64,000 nucleotides of DNA from GCA-2683825 sp965662355 (GCA_965662355.1 CBFIHP010000008.1:124001-188000); one strand, 5' to 3'; positions 8,920-17,377 are shown, counted from the first letter of the stretch. Notes: a model not told the origin generated them from the letters alone. Program-made: numbers and translations.

Positions 8920-10038
8920 ATGGAACCCATGTCTCCTCTTTCGCACACGCACCTCATTCTGGCCCTGCTTATCCCCGGGACCCTCGCCGCCACCCCCCAG
9001 AAGTCCGCGGAAAGCCGCGACTGGCAGGTCGAGGCCATCATGACGACCAAGGCCGGGATCAACGGGGCCGCCGTCGGTGACTTCGACCTCTCGGCTCGCA
9101 ACAACGAAATCGCCGTCGCCTGCGGAAACGGCAACCTGTATCTCATCCGCCAGAACGGCGCGCGCGAATTCCCCTGGCGTCCCGAGATCGTCGGCAGCTC
9201 GCGGGGCGAGCTCATGGGGTGTGAATTCGCCGAAGTCGACCCGACCCGCCAGGGACTCGAGCTGATCGCCTACGGGATGTTGTACGGCAAGCGCGACACG
9301 GCGGGCCCCGGCGCGGTGTACATGCTCTCGAAGTTCGAGGGCAAGCTCGAATTCGAGGAGCTGTTCCACGACACGGCGCGCATCGACGGTATCGCGGTTG
9401 GCGACTTCGACTCCAAACGCGAAGGGGTCGAGATTCTCGTCGCGGGGGCCTCGAAAAAGGTGCACCTGCTCTACCTGGAAAACGACGTCTGGCAGCCCGA
9501 GCTCATGCTCGAAATCGGAGGCGAGGCGCTTTCGGTCGCGGGATATCACAACAATGCCCTCGTGGGCTGCGCGGACGGCAGCCTCCTGCAACTGACGCGC
9601 GTCGGAGATAACTGGAAGCCGATCTATCTGGAACAACACTCCGCGGCCCAGATGGGAGTCACCAGCTTCCAGGGCTCGGTTCTCTCCGCGCGCGAGGACG
9701 GCACACTGCACTGGAGGAGCCAGGAGGGCAAGCAGCAGACCATCTACGAAGGCAAGGCCGAACTCCGCTCGGCCGCCATGGGCCAGCTGGATACCGAGAC
9801 CTCCGGCGTGGAAGCCGTGACCGGCGGTCTCGGCGGGTCGTTGGTCGTTCTATACGGCAGCAACCGCGTACGCACGTGGCAGACCCAGGTCATCCACCGC
9901 GACTCGGTCGGCTTCAACCACGTGACCATCGGCGAGGTCTTTGGCGGCAACACCGGCCCCGAGATCGTGGCCTGCGGAATGTCGGGCCAGGTCTATGTCG
10001 CGAGCCTCGGGAGGAGAGGCGGGTCCGCAGGCAAGTAA
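8920..10038 (+). CDS. Exported FG-GAP/VCBS-like beta-propeller protein
   Basis: A 372-residue secreted protein. A signal peptide with hydrophobic core LILALLIPGTLA and a likely cleavage after LAA is followed by a repeated propeller unit. Several repeats carry an AVGDFD or VGDFDSKREG-type turn followed by EILVAG or EIAVACG, the pattern of FG-GAP/VCBS blades (for example near 48-65, 160-180 and 345-365). Such propellers usually bind proteins or sugars and need no catalytic residues; none are visible. An alternative in-frame ATG lies nine bases downstream. It converges with the following lipoprotein gene with only five bases between stops. Confidence 0.7.
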   Translation: MEPMSPLSHTHLILALLIPGTLAATPQKSAESRDWQVEAIMTTKAGINGAAVGDFDLSARNNEIAVACGNGNLYLIRQNGAREFPWRPEIVGSSRGELMGCEFAEVDPTRQGLELIAYGMLYGKRDTAGPGAVYMLSKFEGKLEFEELFHDTARIDGIAVGDFDSKREGVEILVAGASKKVHLLYLENDVWQPELMLEIGGEALSVAGYHNNALVGCADGSLLQLTRVGDNWKPIYLEQHSAAQMGVTSFQGSVLSAREDGTLHWRSQEGKQQTIYEGKAELRSAAMGQLDTETSGVEAVTGGLGGSLVVLYGSNRVRTWQTQVIHRDSVGFNHVTIGEVFGGNTGPEIVACGMSGQVYVASLGRRGGSAGK

Positions 10039-10043
10039 CGCCT

Positions 10044-10670
10044 TCAGTAGCAGACGCCGTAGCCGATCCCGATGCTCCAGCGCACATCGGGATAGTAGTA
10101 GGGGTCCGGATACCGGTACACACGCTCGAAGACCGCGGTGGGCAGGAGCAACTCGTCAGCGTGGCTCAGACCGAGCCGCAGACGCAGACTGCGCAGGTCC
10201 ATCGACGAAGGCGTTTGGCCAGGGGGGAAGGGAAAGTGCAGCACGTAGACGTTCTCGGTACCGGCCTGGGCCTCGGGGGTGCCCGCAGCCTGGCGCACGA
10301 GGGGCTCTCCGAAACTCTCTAGATTCGCGTCCATCAGCTCGAGCTCGGAAGGAACGAGGGCTATCCGCTCGTCCGATCGATTCTCGATCCGCACGCGAAA
10401 GCGCATCTCGATGCGACCCCCCGAATCCTTGTCGCCCTCGGCAATCCCGCGCGGGGCAATCAGTACCCGGGCCAGAAGTTCCTCCGAGGGGTCTCGGACC
10501 TCCACATCGTGCACGCTGGGCGCGAACACGTAGTTCGAGTAGCTGCTGCAGCTCCCCCCGATGAGGAGCACGACGGCCAGGAAGGCCCGGGGCCAGGCCC
10601 GGAACCGGGAAGCGAGACCGGGCCGAGAAGCAGGGATGAGAACGGTGGTGGGAATCGATCCAGAAGTCAT
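10044..10670 (-). CDS. Putative lipoprotein of unknown function
   Basis: A 208-residue protein I do not recognise. The N-terminus has basic residues followed by FLAVVLLIGGSCSS, a lipoprotein-like signal with Cys as candidate lipidation site; the residue before it is Ser, which is allowed but not ideal. The mature part has alternating beta-type segments including MRFRVRIENRSDERIALVPS, reminiscent of small beta-sandwich domains, and a Tyr-rich end (RYPDPYYYPDVRWSIGIGYG). The start at the ATG at 10670 is a choice; the reading continues upstream but with composition unlike coding sequence. It faces the propeller gene and is divergent from the small zinc-ribbon-like gene. Confidence 0.55.
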   Translation of the reverse strand: MTSGSIPTTVLIPASRPGLASRFRAWPRAFLAVVLLIGGSCSSYSNYVFAPSVHDVEVRDPSEELLARVLIAPRGIAEGDKDSGGRIEMRFRVRIENRSDERIALVPSELELMDANLESFGEPLVRQAAGTPEAQAGTENVYVLHFPFPPGQTPSSMDLRSLRLRLGLSHADELLLPTAVFERVYRYPDPYYYPDVRWSIGIGYGVCY

Positions 10671-10772
10671 GCTCGGGCAACAATCGGGTCGTAGAGAGCA
10701 TGGCCGACGCGGGAGGGTTTCGAAACCCCTTGCGCGGGCCGTGTCGCTCCCGTAGAACGTCGGCCACGAGCA

Positions 10773-11030
10773 ATGAACATCTTTTGCCGACTCTTCGGAC
10801 ACACCTGGATCCCCGAAACCCGCGCCCCCGAGGTCCGCTGGAACACCACCAAGGACGGGCACATCCTGGAAAGCACCGCCAGGGAAGAGGACATCCGTCA
10901 TCTGGAGGTCTGCCGGCGCTGCGGTGAGGAAACGTCGCGGCCGGGCCGTCACCACGACGGAGATCGGCCATTTGAATCCGAATCCGCTGAATCCGATGCC
11001 GCCCCGAGCACGGCCCAGGAAGCCAGCTAG
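10773..11030 (+). CDS. Small Cys/His-rich protein, possible zinc ribbon
   Basis: An 85-residue protein starting MNIFCRLFGHTW. The CxxxxGHxW opening and a later CRRCG pair (about residues 47-51) make a plausible four-ligand zinc site (Cys5, His10 and two Cys), similar in look to small DUF1660-like phage and chromosomal proteins. The C-terminal third is acidic and low in complexity, with repeated ESE/ESDA. No function is known to me. A TAGAAC box lies 14 bases upstream, and no ribosome binding site is seen. It sits alone between divergent and convergent neighbours. Confidence 0.55.
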   Translation: MNIFCRLFGHTWIPETRAPEVRWNTTKDGHILESTAREEDIRHLEVCRRCGEETSRPGRHHDGDRPFESESAESDAAPSTAQEAS

Positions 11031-11045
11031 GGCTCGCGCCGGTAG

Positions 11046-12068
11046 CTACCAGACGGATTCGATGGCGGCCCGCATGTGCGGGGTATCCACGAGAAACGAG
11101 CGATCGTTGCGCCCCGGTTCACCGACGAACCACTTCCACAGGAAGGCACCGCGCAGCCAGGACCTTTCGCGCTCGATGACGCCCAGCCCCACGCGCAAGC
11201 AGCGGGCCTGTAGCTGGGAGGCGCGTACCTGATCCTCGGGTGCTGCCTGTCGATCGGACCACGGCGTTCGCGCCGCGTCGAGCGAGCGGTTGTAGCCGAG
11301 CTCCGTGAAGACGATCGGCTTGCCGGTCCGTGCGTGGAGCTCGCGCAGGGGCCCGAGGGCCTTCACCCAACCCTCTTCGAGGGCGGCGGCGTCGGGCTCA
11401 TCGGCCTCGCTCAACGGGAAGTAGGCCTGCAACCCCACCGTGTCGAGCGCATCCCAGAAACCGACCTGCGGATAGGAATCCCAGTTGGCCGCATACGTCA
11501 GGTGCGCCTTGCTGCGCGCGCGTACACCGGCGATCAACTCGCGCCAGGGCTCGTCATCGGATAGCAGACGATCCAGTTCGGTGCCAACGCAAATGGCATC
11601 GGCGTCGGAAGCGATCTCCGTCAACGTGAAGATCCACTCGCGATAACTGCTCCAGAAGCGCTCGAGTGCCTCGCCCTCGAACTCGATCTCACCGCGCCAT
11701 CGAAAGCGACTGCCCCAGTAGCCGATGTGGGGCTTGACGAGAATCGACATGCCCCGTGCTCGTGCTTCGCGCACGGGATGGGTGAGCCAGCGCGGGGGGT
11801 CGTTCGGATCGAGACGATGACGCACATCACCGTCGCCCCGGATCCAGGCGTAGGGATGGATCGCCACCCAGTTGGCTCCGAGCCCCTCGAGCTCCTCCAG
11901 CTCGGTGCCGAAACCCTCGAGACCCCACTCGAAGCCCGAGGTCTGGCACGAGATGGTCACGCCACGCACATAGGCATGCTCGGGGGCAGCCTCCTCCTGC
12001 CCCGCAACAGGCAAAGAAGCGTGGCCGCCAGAAGCGATTCCACACAAAAGCAAACCGAGAAATTTCAT
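11046..12068 (-). CDS. Exported GH113-like TIM-barrel glycoside hydrolase
   Basis: A 340-residue protein with an N-terminal signal (MKFLGLLLCGIASGG) and a TIM-barrel resembling glycoside hydrolase family 113, whose known members are beta-mannanases. The order of strands is readable: GVTISC, WVAIHPYAWI, ILVKPHIGYWGS, ADAICVGTELDRL, LTYAANW, DTVGLQAYFPL, PIVFTELGYNRS and FLWKWF. The acid/base Glu should be that of CVGTEL and the nucleophile that of VFTELGY, both at strand ends as the family requires. The substrate is inferred, not seen. A TACACT box lies eleven bases upstream of the ATG. It converges with the small Cys/His-rich gene. Confidence 0.78.
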   Translation of the reverse strand: MKFLGLLLCGIASGGHASLPVAGQEEAAPEHAYVRGVTISCQTSGFEWGLEGFGTELEELEGLGANWVAIHPYAWIRGDGDVRHRLDPNDPPRWLTHPVREARARGMSILVKPHIGYWGSRFRWRGEIEFEGEALERFWSSYREWIFTLTEIASDADAICVGTELDRLLSDDEPWRELIAGVRARSKAHLTYAANWDSYPQVGFWDALDTVGLQAYFPLSEADEPDAAALEEGWVKALGPLRELHARTGKPIVFTELGYNRSLDAARTPWSDRQAAPEDQVRASQLQARCLRVGLGVIERERSWLRGAFLWKWFVGEPGRNDRSFLVDTPHMRAAIESVW

Positions 12069-12079
12069 CCGGAGAACCA

Positions 12080-12085
12080 GTGTAG
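12080..12085 (-). promoter_or_regulatory. Putative -10 box (TACACT) of the GH113-like gene
   Basis: TACACT on the minus strand, eleven bases before the ATG at 12068. It is the same hexamer as before the genes at 41424 and 49066. No clear -35 box is seen. Confidence 0.35.
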
Positions 12086-12166
12086 TCCGGGATTACCAAT
12101 GGAGAACTCCCGGGAATCCGGATCTGCCCCCTACCGTCTGGGCTGGGGACAGGAGAAGATGGACAC

Positions 12167-12505
12167 GTGAACGACTACTGGAAGGACTTCATCCAGAGCC
12201 TTTATTCCCCGGAGAGCTGGCTCAAGGTGGTGATCATGTTGGCAGCCCTGCCGATCTGGTGGCCTACCCTCAGGATGATGCTGCGCGAGTTTCTCGACTC
12301 CTTGAACATGGAGGAGCAGCGCAAGATCCCCCCCGGCGAGGACCCCTTCGTCAGCGTTCCCTTCGCGGCACACAGGCGCCCGCATCAACTGGGACCAGCC
12401 AACCGCAAGGGCGGCGAACGGACCCCGAGGCCGCGAGCTCGATCCGGCTCCACACCCAGGACCGGCCCGGCCAAAAAGAGCGGATTCGCGCCGGCGCGCC
12501 GCTGA
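12167..12505 (+). CDS. Small single-pass membrane protein, W-W-P-x-L-R motif
   Basis: A 112-residue protein from a GTG start with AGGAG upstream. One transmembrane helix (about residues 18-36, WLKVVIMLAALPIWWPTLR) is followed by an acidic turn and a long Pro/Arg/Lys-rich tail that is probably disordered and cytoplasmic. The end of the helix reads IWWPTLRMMLRE. The protein at 17039 carries FWYPALRRLCLE at the same place and also has a basic tail, so the two are likely homologues. They flank the aminomethyltransferase and flavoprotein genes, which suggests that they anchor those enzymes to the membrane. This is inference; I do not recognise the family. Confidence 0.65.
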   Translation: MNDYWKDFIQSLYSPESWLKVVIMLAALPIWWPTLRMMLREFLDSLNMEEQRKIPPGEDPFVSVPFAAHRRPHQLGPANRKGGERTPRPRARSGSTPRTGPAKKSGFAPARR

Positions 12506-12556
12506 CCCGAGGGCGACTCCAGGGCGCTCCTTGGGTGGACAATCCCAAGGCTCCGC

Positions 12557-12585
12557 TTGAGCCGGGGGCTCCGTGGCCGTAGCTT
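12557..12585 (+). promoter_or_regulatory. Putative promoter of the aminomethyltransferase-flavoprotein genes
   Basis: TTGAGC at 12557-12562 and TAGCTT at 12580-12585 are separated by 17 bases, an ideal sigma-70-type spacing. The -10 box ends six bases before the ATG at 12592, so the transcript would start at or next to the start codon. Confidence 0.45.
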
Positions 12586-12591
12586 CCGCCA

Positions 12592-13851
12592 ATGCCCCGC
12601 CCCACACCCTTCCATCCGCGAACGGCGCCGCTCTGCACGAGCCTGTCCTACAAGGAGTGGGCAGGCTGTTACGCCGTACGGCGCTACGATGTGTACCACG
12701 AGCGCGAGTACTACGCCCTGCGCCACCAGGCGACCGTGATGGACGCCACACCTCTCTACAAGTACGAGGTGCGCGGACCGGATGCCGCCGCGTTGCTGTC
12801 GCGGGTCATGGTGCGCGGGTTCATGAAGACCAAGCTCGGCCGCGTCGGCTATGTGTGCTGGTGCGACCAACACGGCAAGGTGCTCGACGACGGCACAGTG
12901 ACGCGCCTGGGCCAGGAGCACTTCCGCGTCACCTCGGCCGACCCCACCCTCGGCTGGCTACAACGCAACGCCCGTGGCCTGGACGTGTCCGTCGAGGATG
13001 TGACCCAGAGCATCGCCGCCCTGGCGCTTCAAGGACCGCGCTCGTGTGACATCCTGCGCCAGCTGGTCGGCGAGGAGATCGAAGATCTCACCTTCTTCGG
13101 CGCACTGGCCGTCCGCTACCAGCTCGAAGGCCGACGCGCCGAAGGCGTTGTCACGCGCACGGGTTACACCGGCGATCTCGGATACGAATTGTGGATCGGG
13201 GCCGACGACGCGATCGGGTTGTGGGACGCCCTGTTCGAAGCCGGCGACATCCATGGCTTGCTCCCCATGGGACTCGATGCGCTCGACGTCGCCAGAGTCG
13301 AGGCCGGCTTCCTTCTGGGGGGCGTCGACTACACCTCTGCCCGCAGTGCCTTCATCGAGAGACAGAAGAGCTCGCCCTACGAACTGGGCTTCGACTGGAT
13401 GGTCAAGTTGAAGCGAGGCGATTTCGTCGGGCGCACGGCATTGCAGCGAGAAAAGGAAACGGGCCCCAAGCGCCGTTTCGTCGGACTCGAAATCGACTGG
13501 GAAGAGTTCGCCGACATCCACGAGGCCTTCGGACTGCCGCCCCACCTCGCGGCCGAAACCTGTCGCGAAGGTGTTCCGCTGTACGAGGGTTCGCGACAGG
13601 TAGGCTATGCCACCAGCCGGACCTTCTCGCCCCTGCTCAAGAAGTACCTGGCTCTGGCCACGGTCGAGGCGAACTGCGCCAAGCCCGGGACGGAATTGCA
13701 GATCGAGGTCACCTGCGAATACGAGCGCAAGATCGCCCGGGCGACGGTGAACGAACTCCCCTTCTACGACCCCGAGCGCAAGCGGGCGAAGCCCGTGCTC
13801 CTGGAAGCAACCAATCAAGCTCCGCTGGAAGCAAAAGGAGCTTCCGCCTGA
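12592..13851 (+). CDS. Aminomethyltransferase (GcvT/DmdA-fold) family protein
   Basis: A 419-residue folate-binding GcvT-fold enzyme. The tripartite fold is visible: AVRRYDVYHEREYYALRHQATVMD near the start, the pocket motif with KVLDDGTVTRL (Asp99-Asp100 at the position of the catalytic aspartate), the TRTGYTGDLGYELWI strand (about 180-200), and the C-terminal barrel from GFDWMVKLKRGDFVGRTALQ. Relatives move a methyl or methylene group to tetrahydrofolate from glycine-cleavage intermediates, DMSP or dimethylglycine. This one is not GcvT proper because glycine-cleavage partners are missing nearby. It overlaps the next gene by one base (TGATG), so it probably acts with the flavoprotein, for example in oxidative demethylation of an amine. 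Its substrate is unknown. Confidence 0.85.
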   Translation: MPRPTPFHPRTAPLCTSLSYKEWAGCYAVRRYDVYHEREYYALRHQATVMDATPLYKYEVRGPDAAALLSRVMVRGFMKTKLGRVGYVCWCDQHGKVLDDGTVTRLGQEHFRVTSADPTLGWLQRNARGLDVSVEDVTQSIAALALQGPRSCDILRQLVGEEIEDLTFFGALAVRYQLEGRRAEGVVTRTGYTGDLGYELWIGADDAIGLWDALFEAGDIHGLLPMGLDALDVARVEAGFLLGGVDYTSARSAFIERQKSSPYELGFDWMVKLKRGDFVGRTALQREKETGPKRRFVGLEIDWEEFADIHEAFGLPPHLAAETCREGVPLYEGSRQVGYATSRTFSPLLKKYLALATVEANCAKPGTELQIEVTCEYERKIARATVNELPFYDPERKRAKPVLLEATNQAPLEAKGASA

Positions 13852-15440
13852 TGGCCAAGATCTACGATGCCGTCATCATCGGCGGCGGTCACAACGGGCT
13901 CGCGTGCGCGGCCTACCTCGCGAAGGCCGGAAAGAAAGTCGTCGCCCTCGAACGCCGCCACGTCCTGGGCGGGGCTGCGGTCTCCGAGGAGATCTACCCG
14001 GGCTTCACGTTCTCCGTTTGTTCCTACGTCGTCAGCCTCCTGCGCCCGTGGATCATTCGCGACCTGGAACTGACCCGTTTTGGGCTCGAGATGATTCCCC
14101 TCGAGGCCTCCTTTCTGCCCCTGCCCGACGGCAACTCGCTCTTGCGCGGAGCCGATGCCGATGCGACCCGCGAGGAGATCTCGCGCTTCTCACGCCGCGA
14201 TGCGGAGATGATGCCGGAATTCGGCAAGGCGATGTCGAAGATGGGCATGTTCGCCAAACCCATCATCGATTCGCCGGCTCCCGATCCGAAGAGCCTGAAT
14301 CCGAAGGAGATCATCGATCTCCTGCGCCTCGGCCGACACTTCACGAACGCCCCTACCGACGAGTTGGAGCTGCGGCTGAAGCTCATGTCCATGAGCGCGA
14401 TCGACTTCCTCGACGAGTGGTTCGAGTCCGATATCCTCAAGGCACCGATGTCGGTCAGCGGCATCATCGGAACCTTCCTCGGAGTCAGTTCGCCGGGAAC
14501 GGCTTACGTGCTCTTGCACCACTACATGGGCGAGATCGACGGTGCCTTCCGCTCCTGGGGTTTCGCCAAGGGTGGCACCGGGATGGTCAGCAACTCGATC
14601 GCCAACTCCGCACGTCACTTCGGTGCCGAGATCCGAACCGAGGCCTCCGTCGACAAGGTCCTGATCCGCAACGGCGAGGCCTGCGGGGTCGTACTCGAAT
14701 CCGGCGAGGAGATTCGCGCCAAGGAAGTCGTCTCCGGTTGCGATCCGCGACGCACGTTCTTCTCCTTCGTCGGTCGCGAACACCTGCCCGACGAATTTTC
14801 GAAGGGGTTGGAACGCTATCGTTTCCGCGGCAGCTCGGGCAAGGTCAACCTGGCCCTCGATCGGCTGCCGAACTTCACCTGCCGGCCGGGCGCTGGCCCC
14901 CATCTGCGGGGTGATATCGCCATCGCTCCCAGCATCGATTACCTCGAGACGGCCTACGACCAGGCCAAGTACGGTGACTTCTCGGAGCGCCCCTACCTCA
15001 ACGTGGTCATTCCCTCGGTCGTCGACCCCTCCCTCGCGCCTCCCGGCAAGCACGTGATGTCGTGCTTCGTGCAATACGCACCCTACGACATCAAGGAAGG
15101 CCCCTCGCACTGGCCCGAACGCCGCGAGGCCTTTGGCGATGCGGTCGTCGATACGCTGGCCGAATACATCCCCGACATCAAGGACATCATCCTGCACCGC
15201 CAGGTACTGTCCCCCTGGGATCTCGAGCAGGACTTCGGCCTGACCGAGGGCAACATCTTCCACGGCGAGCTCACCCTCGAACAGCTCTCCTTTCTGCGTC
15301 CGGTCGCCGGCTGGGCGCGCTACAAGACCCCACTCAAGAACCTGTGGCTGGCCGGTTCGGGGGCTCACCCCGGTGGCGGCATCATGGCCGCGCCCGGCGC
15401 GCTCTGCGCCAAGGCCATGCTGGGGGGACGACTCCCGTGA
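13851..15440 (+). CDS. PYROXD2/CrtI-type FAD-dependent oxidoreductase
   Basis: A 529-residue flavoprotein. The Rossmann motif is intact: VIIGGGHNGLACAAYLAK with glycines 11, 13 and 16, and an acidic residue in VVALERR for the FAD ribose. LGGAAVSEE and the C-terminal NLWLAGSGAHPGGGI motif identify the phytoene-desaturase-like branch close to PYROXD2 rather than carotenoid CrtI, and no carotenoid genes are nearby. The ATG overlaps the preceding stop as TGATG, and its own stop overlaps the next start as GTGA. Both overlaps indicate coupled translation and probable stoichiometric assembly with the aminomethyltransferase and the second flavoprotein. The substrate is unknown. Confidence 0.88.
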   Translation: MAKIYDAVIIGGGHNGLACAAYLAKAGKKVVALERRHVLGGAAVSEEIYPGFTFSVCSYVVSLLRPWIIRDLELTRFGLEMIPLEASFLPLPDGNSLLRGADADATREEISRFSRRDAEMMPEFGKAMSKMGMFAKPIIDSPAPDPKSLNPKEIIDLLRLGRHFTNAPTDELELRLKLMSMSAIDFLDEWFESDILKAPMSVSGIIGTFLGVSSPGTAYVLLHHYMGEIDGAFRSWGFAKGGTGMVSNSIANSARHFGAEIRTEASVDKVLIRNGEACGVVLESGEEIRAKEVVSGCDPRRTFFSFVGREHLPDEFSKGLERYRFRGSSGKVNLALDRLPNFTCRPGAGPHLRGDIAIAPSIDYLETAYDQAKYGDFSERPYLNVVIPSVVDPSLAPPGKHVMSCFVQYAPYDIKEGPSHWPERREAFGDAVVDTLAEYIPDIKDIILHRQVLSPWDLEQDFGLTEGNIFHGELTLEQLSFLRPVAGWARYKTPLKNLWLAGSGAHPGGGIMAAPGALCAKAMLGGRLP

Positions 15441-16963
15441 GCGAACGCTACGACAGTATCGTCCTGGGCGCCTCGATCGACGGGCTGGCCGCGGCCTGCA
15501 GCCTGGCCGCCAAGGGGCGCTCGGTGCTCGTGCTCGACCCGCTCGAGTCGCCGGGGGCTGCGGCCGGAAGGATCGAATTCCATCCCGGCTTCAAGACCCC
15601 GGGGCTCTTTCTGGACACCGCCCACACGCGCCGGGGGTTGCTCTCGTCCTTGAACCTGGAGACACGCGGCTTGACCTGGCGCACCGAGGAAGCGCCGCTG
15701 CATGTTCCGACCGGCTCCGAGGGAACGCTGGAGCTTCACGCGGACCCCGAGCGCATGGCCACGGAGCTCTCGGCGAAGGACCATCCCGGCGACGCGGATG
15801 CGTATCAGAAGTGGAGCGAACGGCTTCAGCGCTACGCACCGATCCTCGCCGAACTCATCGACGACGCACCACCGGATCCCGCCGACCAAAGCCTCGGCGA
15901 GATGCTGCACCTGGGCATGCGCGCCCTGTCGGTACGCCGACTCGGACAGCAGGACATGCACGAGCTCGTGCGCGTCGCGCCGCTGCCCGCGGCCGACTGG
16001 ATGAACGAGAACTTCGAATGCGAAGCCCTCAAGACCGGCCTCACCGCGCCCGCGCTCTTCGGGAGTGTCCTCGGGCCGCGCGCCGCCGGAACCGCGGCTC
16101 TGATGTTGTTGCGCTCCGCGACCCGCGGCAGCGGGCCGGCCGGCGGGCCGGCGGCCCTGGTCGACGCCCTCGTGGCCTGCCTCGAGTCCTCCGGAGGCAA
16201 ACTACGCCTCGGCGTACCGCCGGCTGCCCTGGAACTGGGTGGCGACGGCGTGGAAGGCGTCGTCCTCGAAGGCGGCGACCGAATCGACACCAAGCTCGTG
16301 CTGTCCGCCCTCGATCCCAAGCGGACGTTCCTCGATCTCTTGGGCCCCGCATCGATCGATATGGACGTGGAGAAGATCGCCATGAACTGGCGCATGCGCG
16401 GCTCCCACGCGGTGCTCCTCCTGGCCCTCTCCGAGGCTCCCGCCTTCCAGCGCGCCATCAGCGCGAGCTCTCTCGTCGAACTCGAGAAGACCTCGGACCA
16501 CCTGAAGTATGGCCGCCTCGCCGAGCCCATCTGGGTGCAGGCCGACGTGCCTAGCGCAGACGATTCCTCGCTCGCGCCAGAGGGCTCGGCGGTGCTCGTG
16601 CTGGTCGCCCACGGAATTCCCCACGGGTTGCGCGGCGGCTGGAACGCCGAGGCGGATGGAGCTCTGGAGGCCTCGATGCTCTCTGCCCTCGAGCGTATCG
16701 CGCCGGGCTGCGCCTCCAGGATCGTCGGCAAAGACCTCATGAATCCGCTCGACATCGAGCGTCGTTTCGGGCTCGGCGGCGGACACCCCCACGCGGGGGA
16801 GCTCTCCCTCGATCAACTCTGGCTCCAGCGACCCGGGCTGCAACTGTCGCGCTACGCGACGCCGATCCCGGGGCTCTTCCTCGGAGGCTCCTCCTCCCAT
16901 CCGGGCGGGCCCTTCCTCGCAGGTGCGGGAATATTGGCCGCCAGGAAGGCCCTTTCGCGGTAG
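15437..16963 (+). CDS. Divergent PYROXD2-like flavoprotein (degenerate dinucleotide motif)
   Basis: A 508-residue paralogue of the preceding gene product, with the same length and overall order. The N-terminal dinucleotide loop reads VLGASIDGLAAA, so the central glycine of GxGxxG is replaced by Ser13, while Asp34 of VLVLDP keeps the acidic ribose ligand. Near the C-terminus FLGGSSSHPGG retains the second flavin contact seen as AGSGAHPGG in the paralogue. LERIAPG, PLDIERRFGLGGG and HAGELSLDQL also match. FAD binding is thus uncertain, and the protein may be a non-catalytic partner in a heterodimer. The GTG at 15437 overlaps the preceding TGA by three bases, which fixes this start. Confidence 0.82.
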   Translation: MSERYDSIVLGASIDGLAAACSLAAKGRSVLVLDPLESPGAAAGRIEFHPGFKTPGLFLDTAHTRRGLLSSLNLETRGLTWRTEEAPLHVPTGSEGTLELHADPERMATELSAKDHPGDADAYQKWSERLQRYAPILAELIDDAPPDPADQSLGEMLHLGMRALSVRRLGQQDMHELVRVAPLPAADWMNENFECEALKTGLTAPALFGSVLGPRAAGTAALMLLRSATRGSGPAGGPAALVDALVACLESSGGKLRLGVPPAALELGGDGVEGVVLEGGDRIDTKLVLSALDPKRTFLDLLGPASIDMDVEKIAMNWRMRGSHAVLLLALSEAPAFQRAISASSLVELEKTSDHLKYGRLAEPIWVQADVPSADDSSLAPEGSAVLVLVAHGIPHGLRGGWNAEADGALEASMLSALERIAPGCASRIVGKDLMNPLDIERRFGLGGGHPHAGELSLDQLWLQRPGLQLSRYATPIPGLFLGGSSSHPGGPFLAGAGILAARKALSR

Positions 16964-17038
16964 CTCCTCTCGGGCTCGCAGAATCCCGAAGGTGCGCTCC
17001 AGAACGCCCTCGAGCCGCGCCGAAGAAACGTCCGGCTC

Positions 17039-17368
17039 ATGACGTTCTTCGACTTCATCTACCTGGCCTTCGCGCTCGTGACCACGCGCTTTTGGTATCC
17101 CGCCCTCAGGCGCCTGTGCCTGGAGATCTGGGAGATCGGCGATCCGGAACACGGAGCCAACGCCAGGCTCTTGATGGACCGGCGTGCCGCACGCACCCCC
17201 GTCCACGAAGCCCTCGTGCCACCGGGAAGCCCGGGCCGACCGCTGCGCGGCGTCGAGCCGTCCGGGACAACGGGCGCAACGGGCTTCGCGCGCAAGGCGA
17301 CCCCGCACAACCGCAACCTCTCCTCGCGCAAGCGTTGGCAGGGTGGGTTCGGTCGCCGCGGCGTCTAG
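17039..17368 (+). CDS. Small single-pass membrane protein, W-Y-P-x-L-R motif
   Basis: A 109-residue protein with one N-terminal hydrophobic helix (about residues 4-20, FIYLAFALVTTRFWYP) followed by ALRRLCLEIWEIGDPE and a long basic Pro/Arg/Gly-rich tail. The FWYPALRRLCLE stretch matches IWWPTLRMMLRE of the protein at 12167 in position and spacing. It begins 75 bases after the second flavoprotein gene on the same strand and ends at a stem-loop shared with the convergent gene, so it is probably the last gene of the block. I infer a membrane anchor or assembly factor; no family is known to me. Confidence 0.6.
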   Translation: MTFFDFIYLAFALVTTRFWYPALRRLCLEIWEIGDPEHGANARLLMDRRAARTPVHEALVPPGSPGRPLRGVEPSGTTGATGFARKATPHNRNLSSRKRWQGGFGRRGV

Positions 17369-17377
17369 CGAAGATCA

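Noticed and set aside
13191..13850. Long upstream extension of the first flavoprotein gene
   Set aside because: It lies inside the aminomethyltransferase gene in another frame; the start at 13851 gives the flavoprotein's natural N-terminus.
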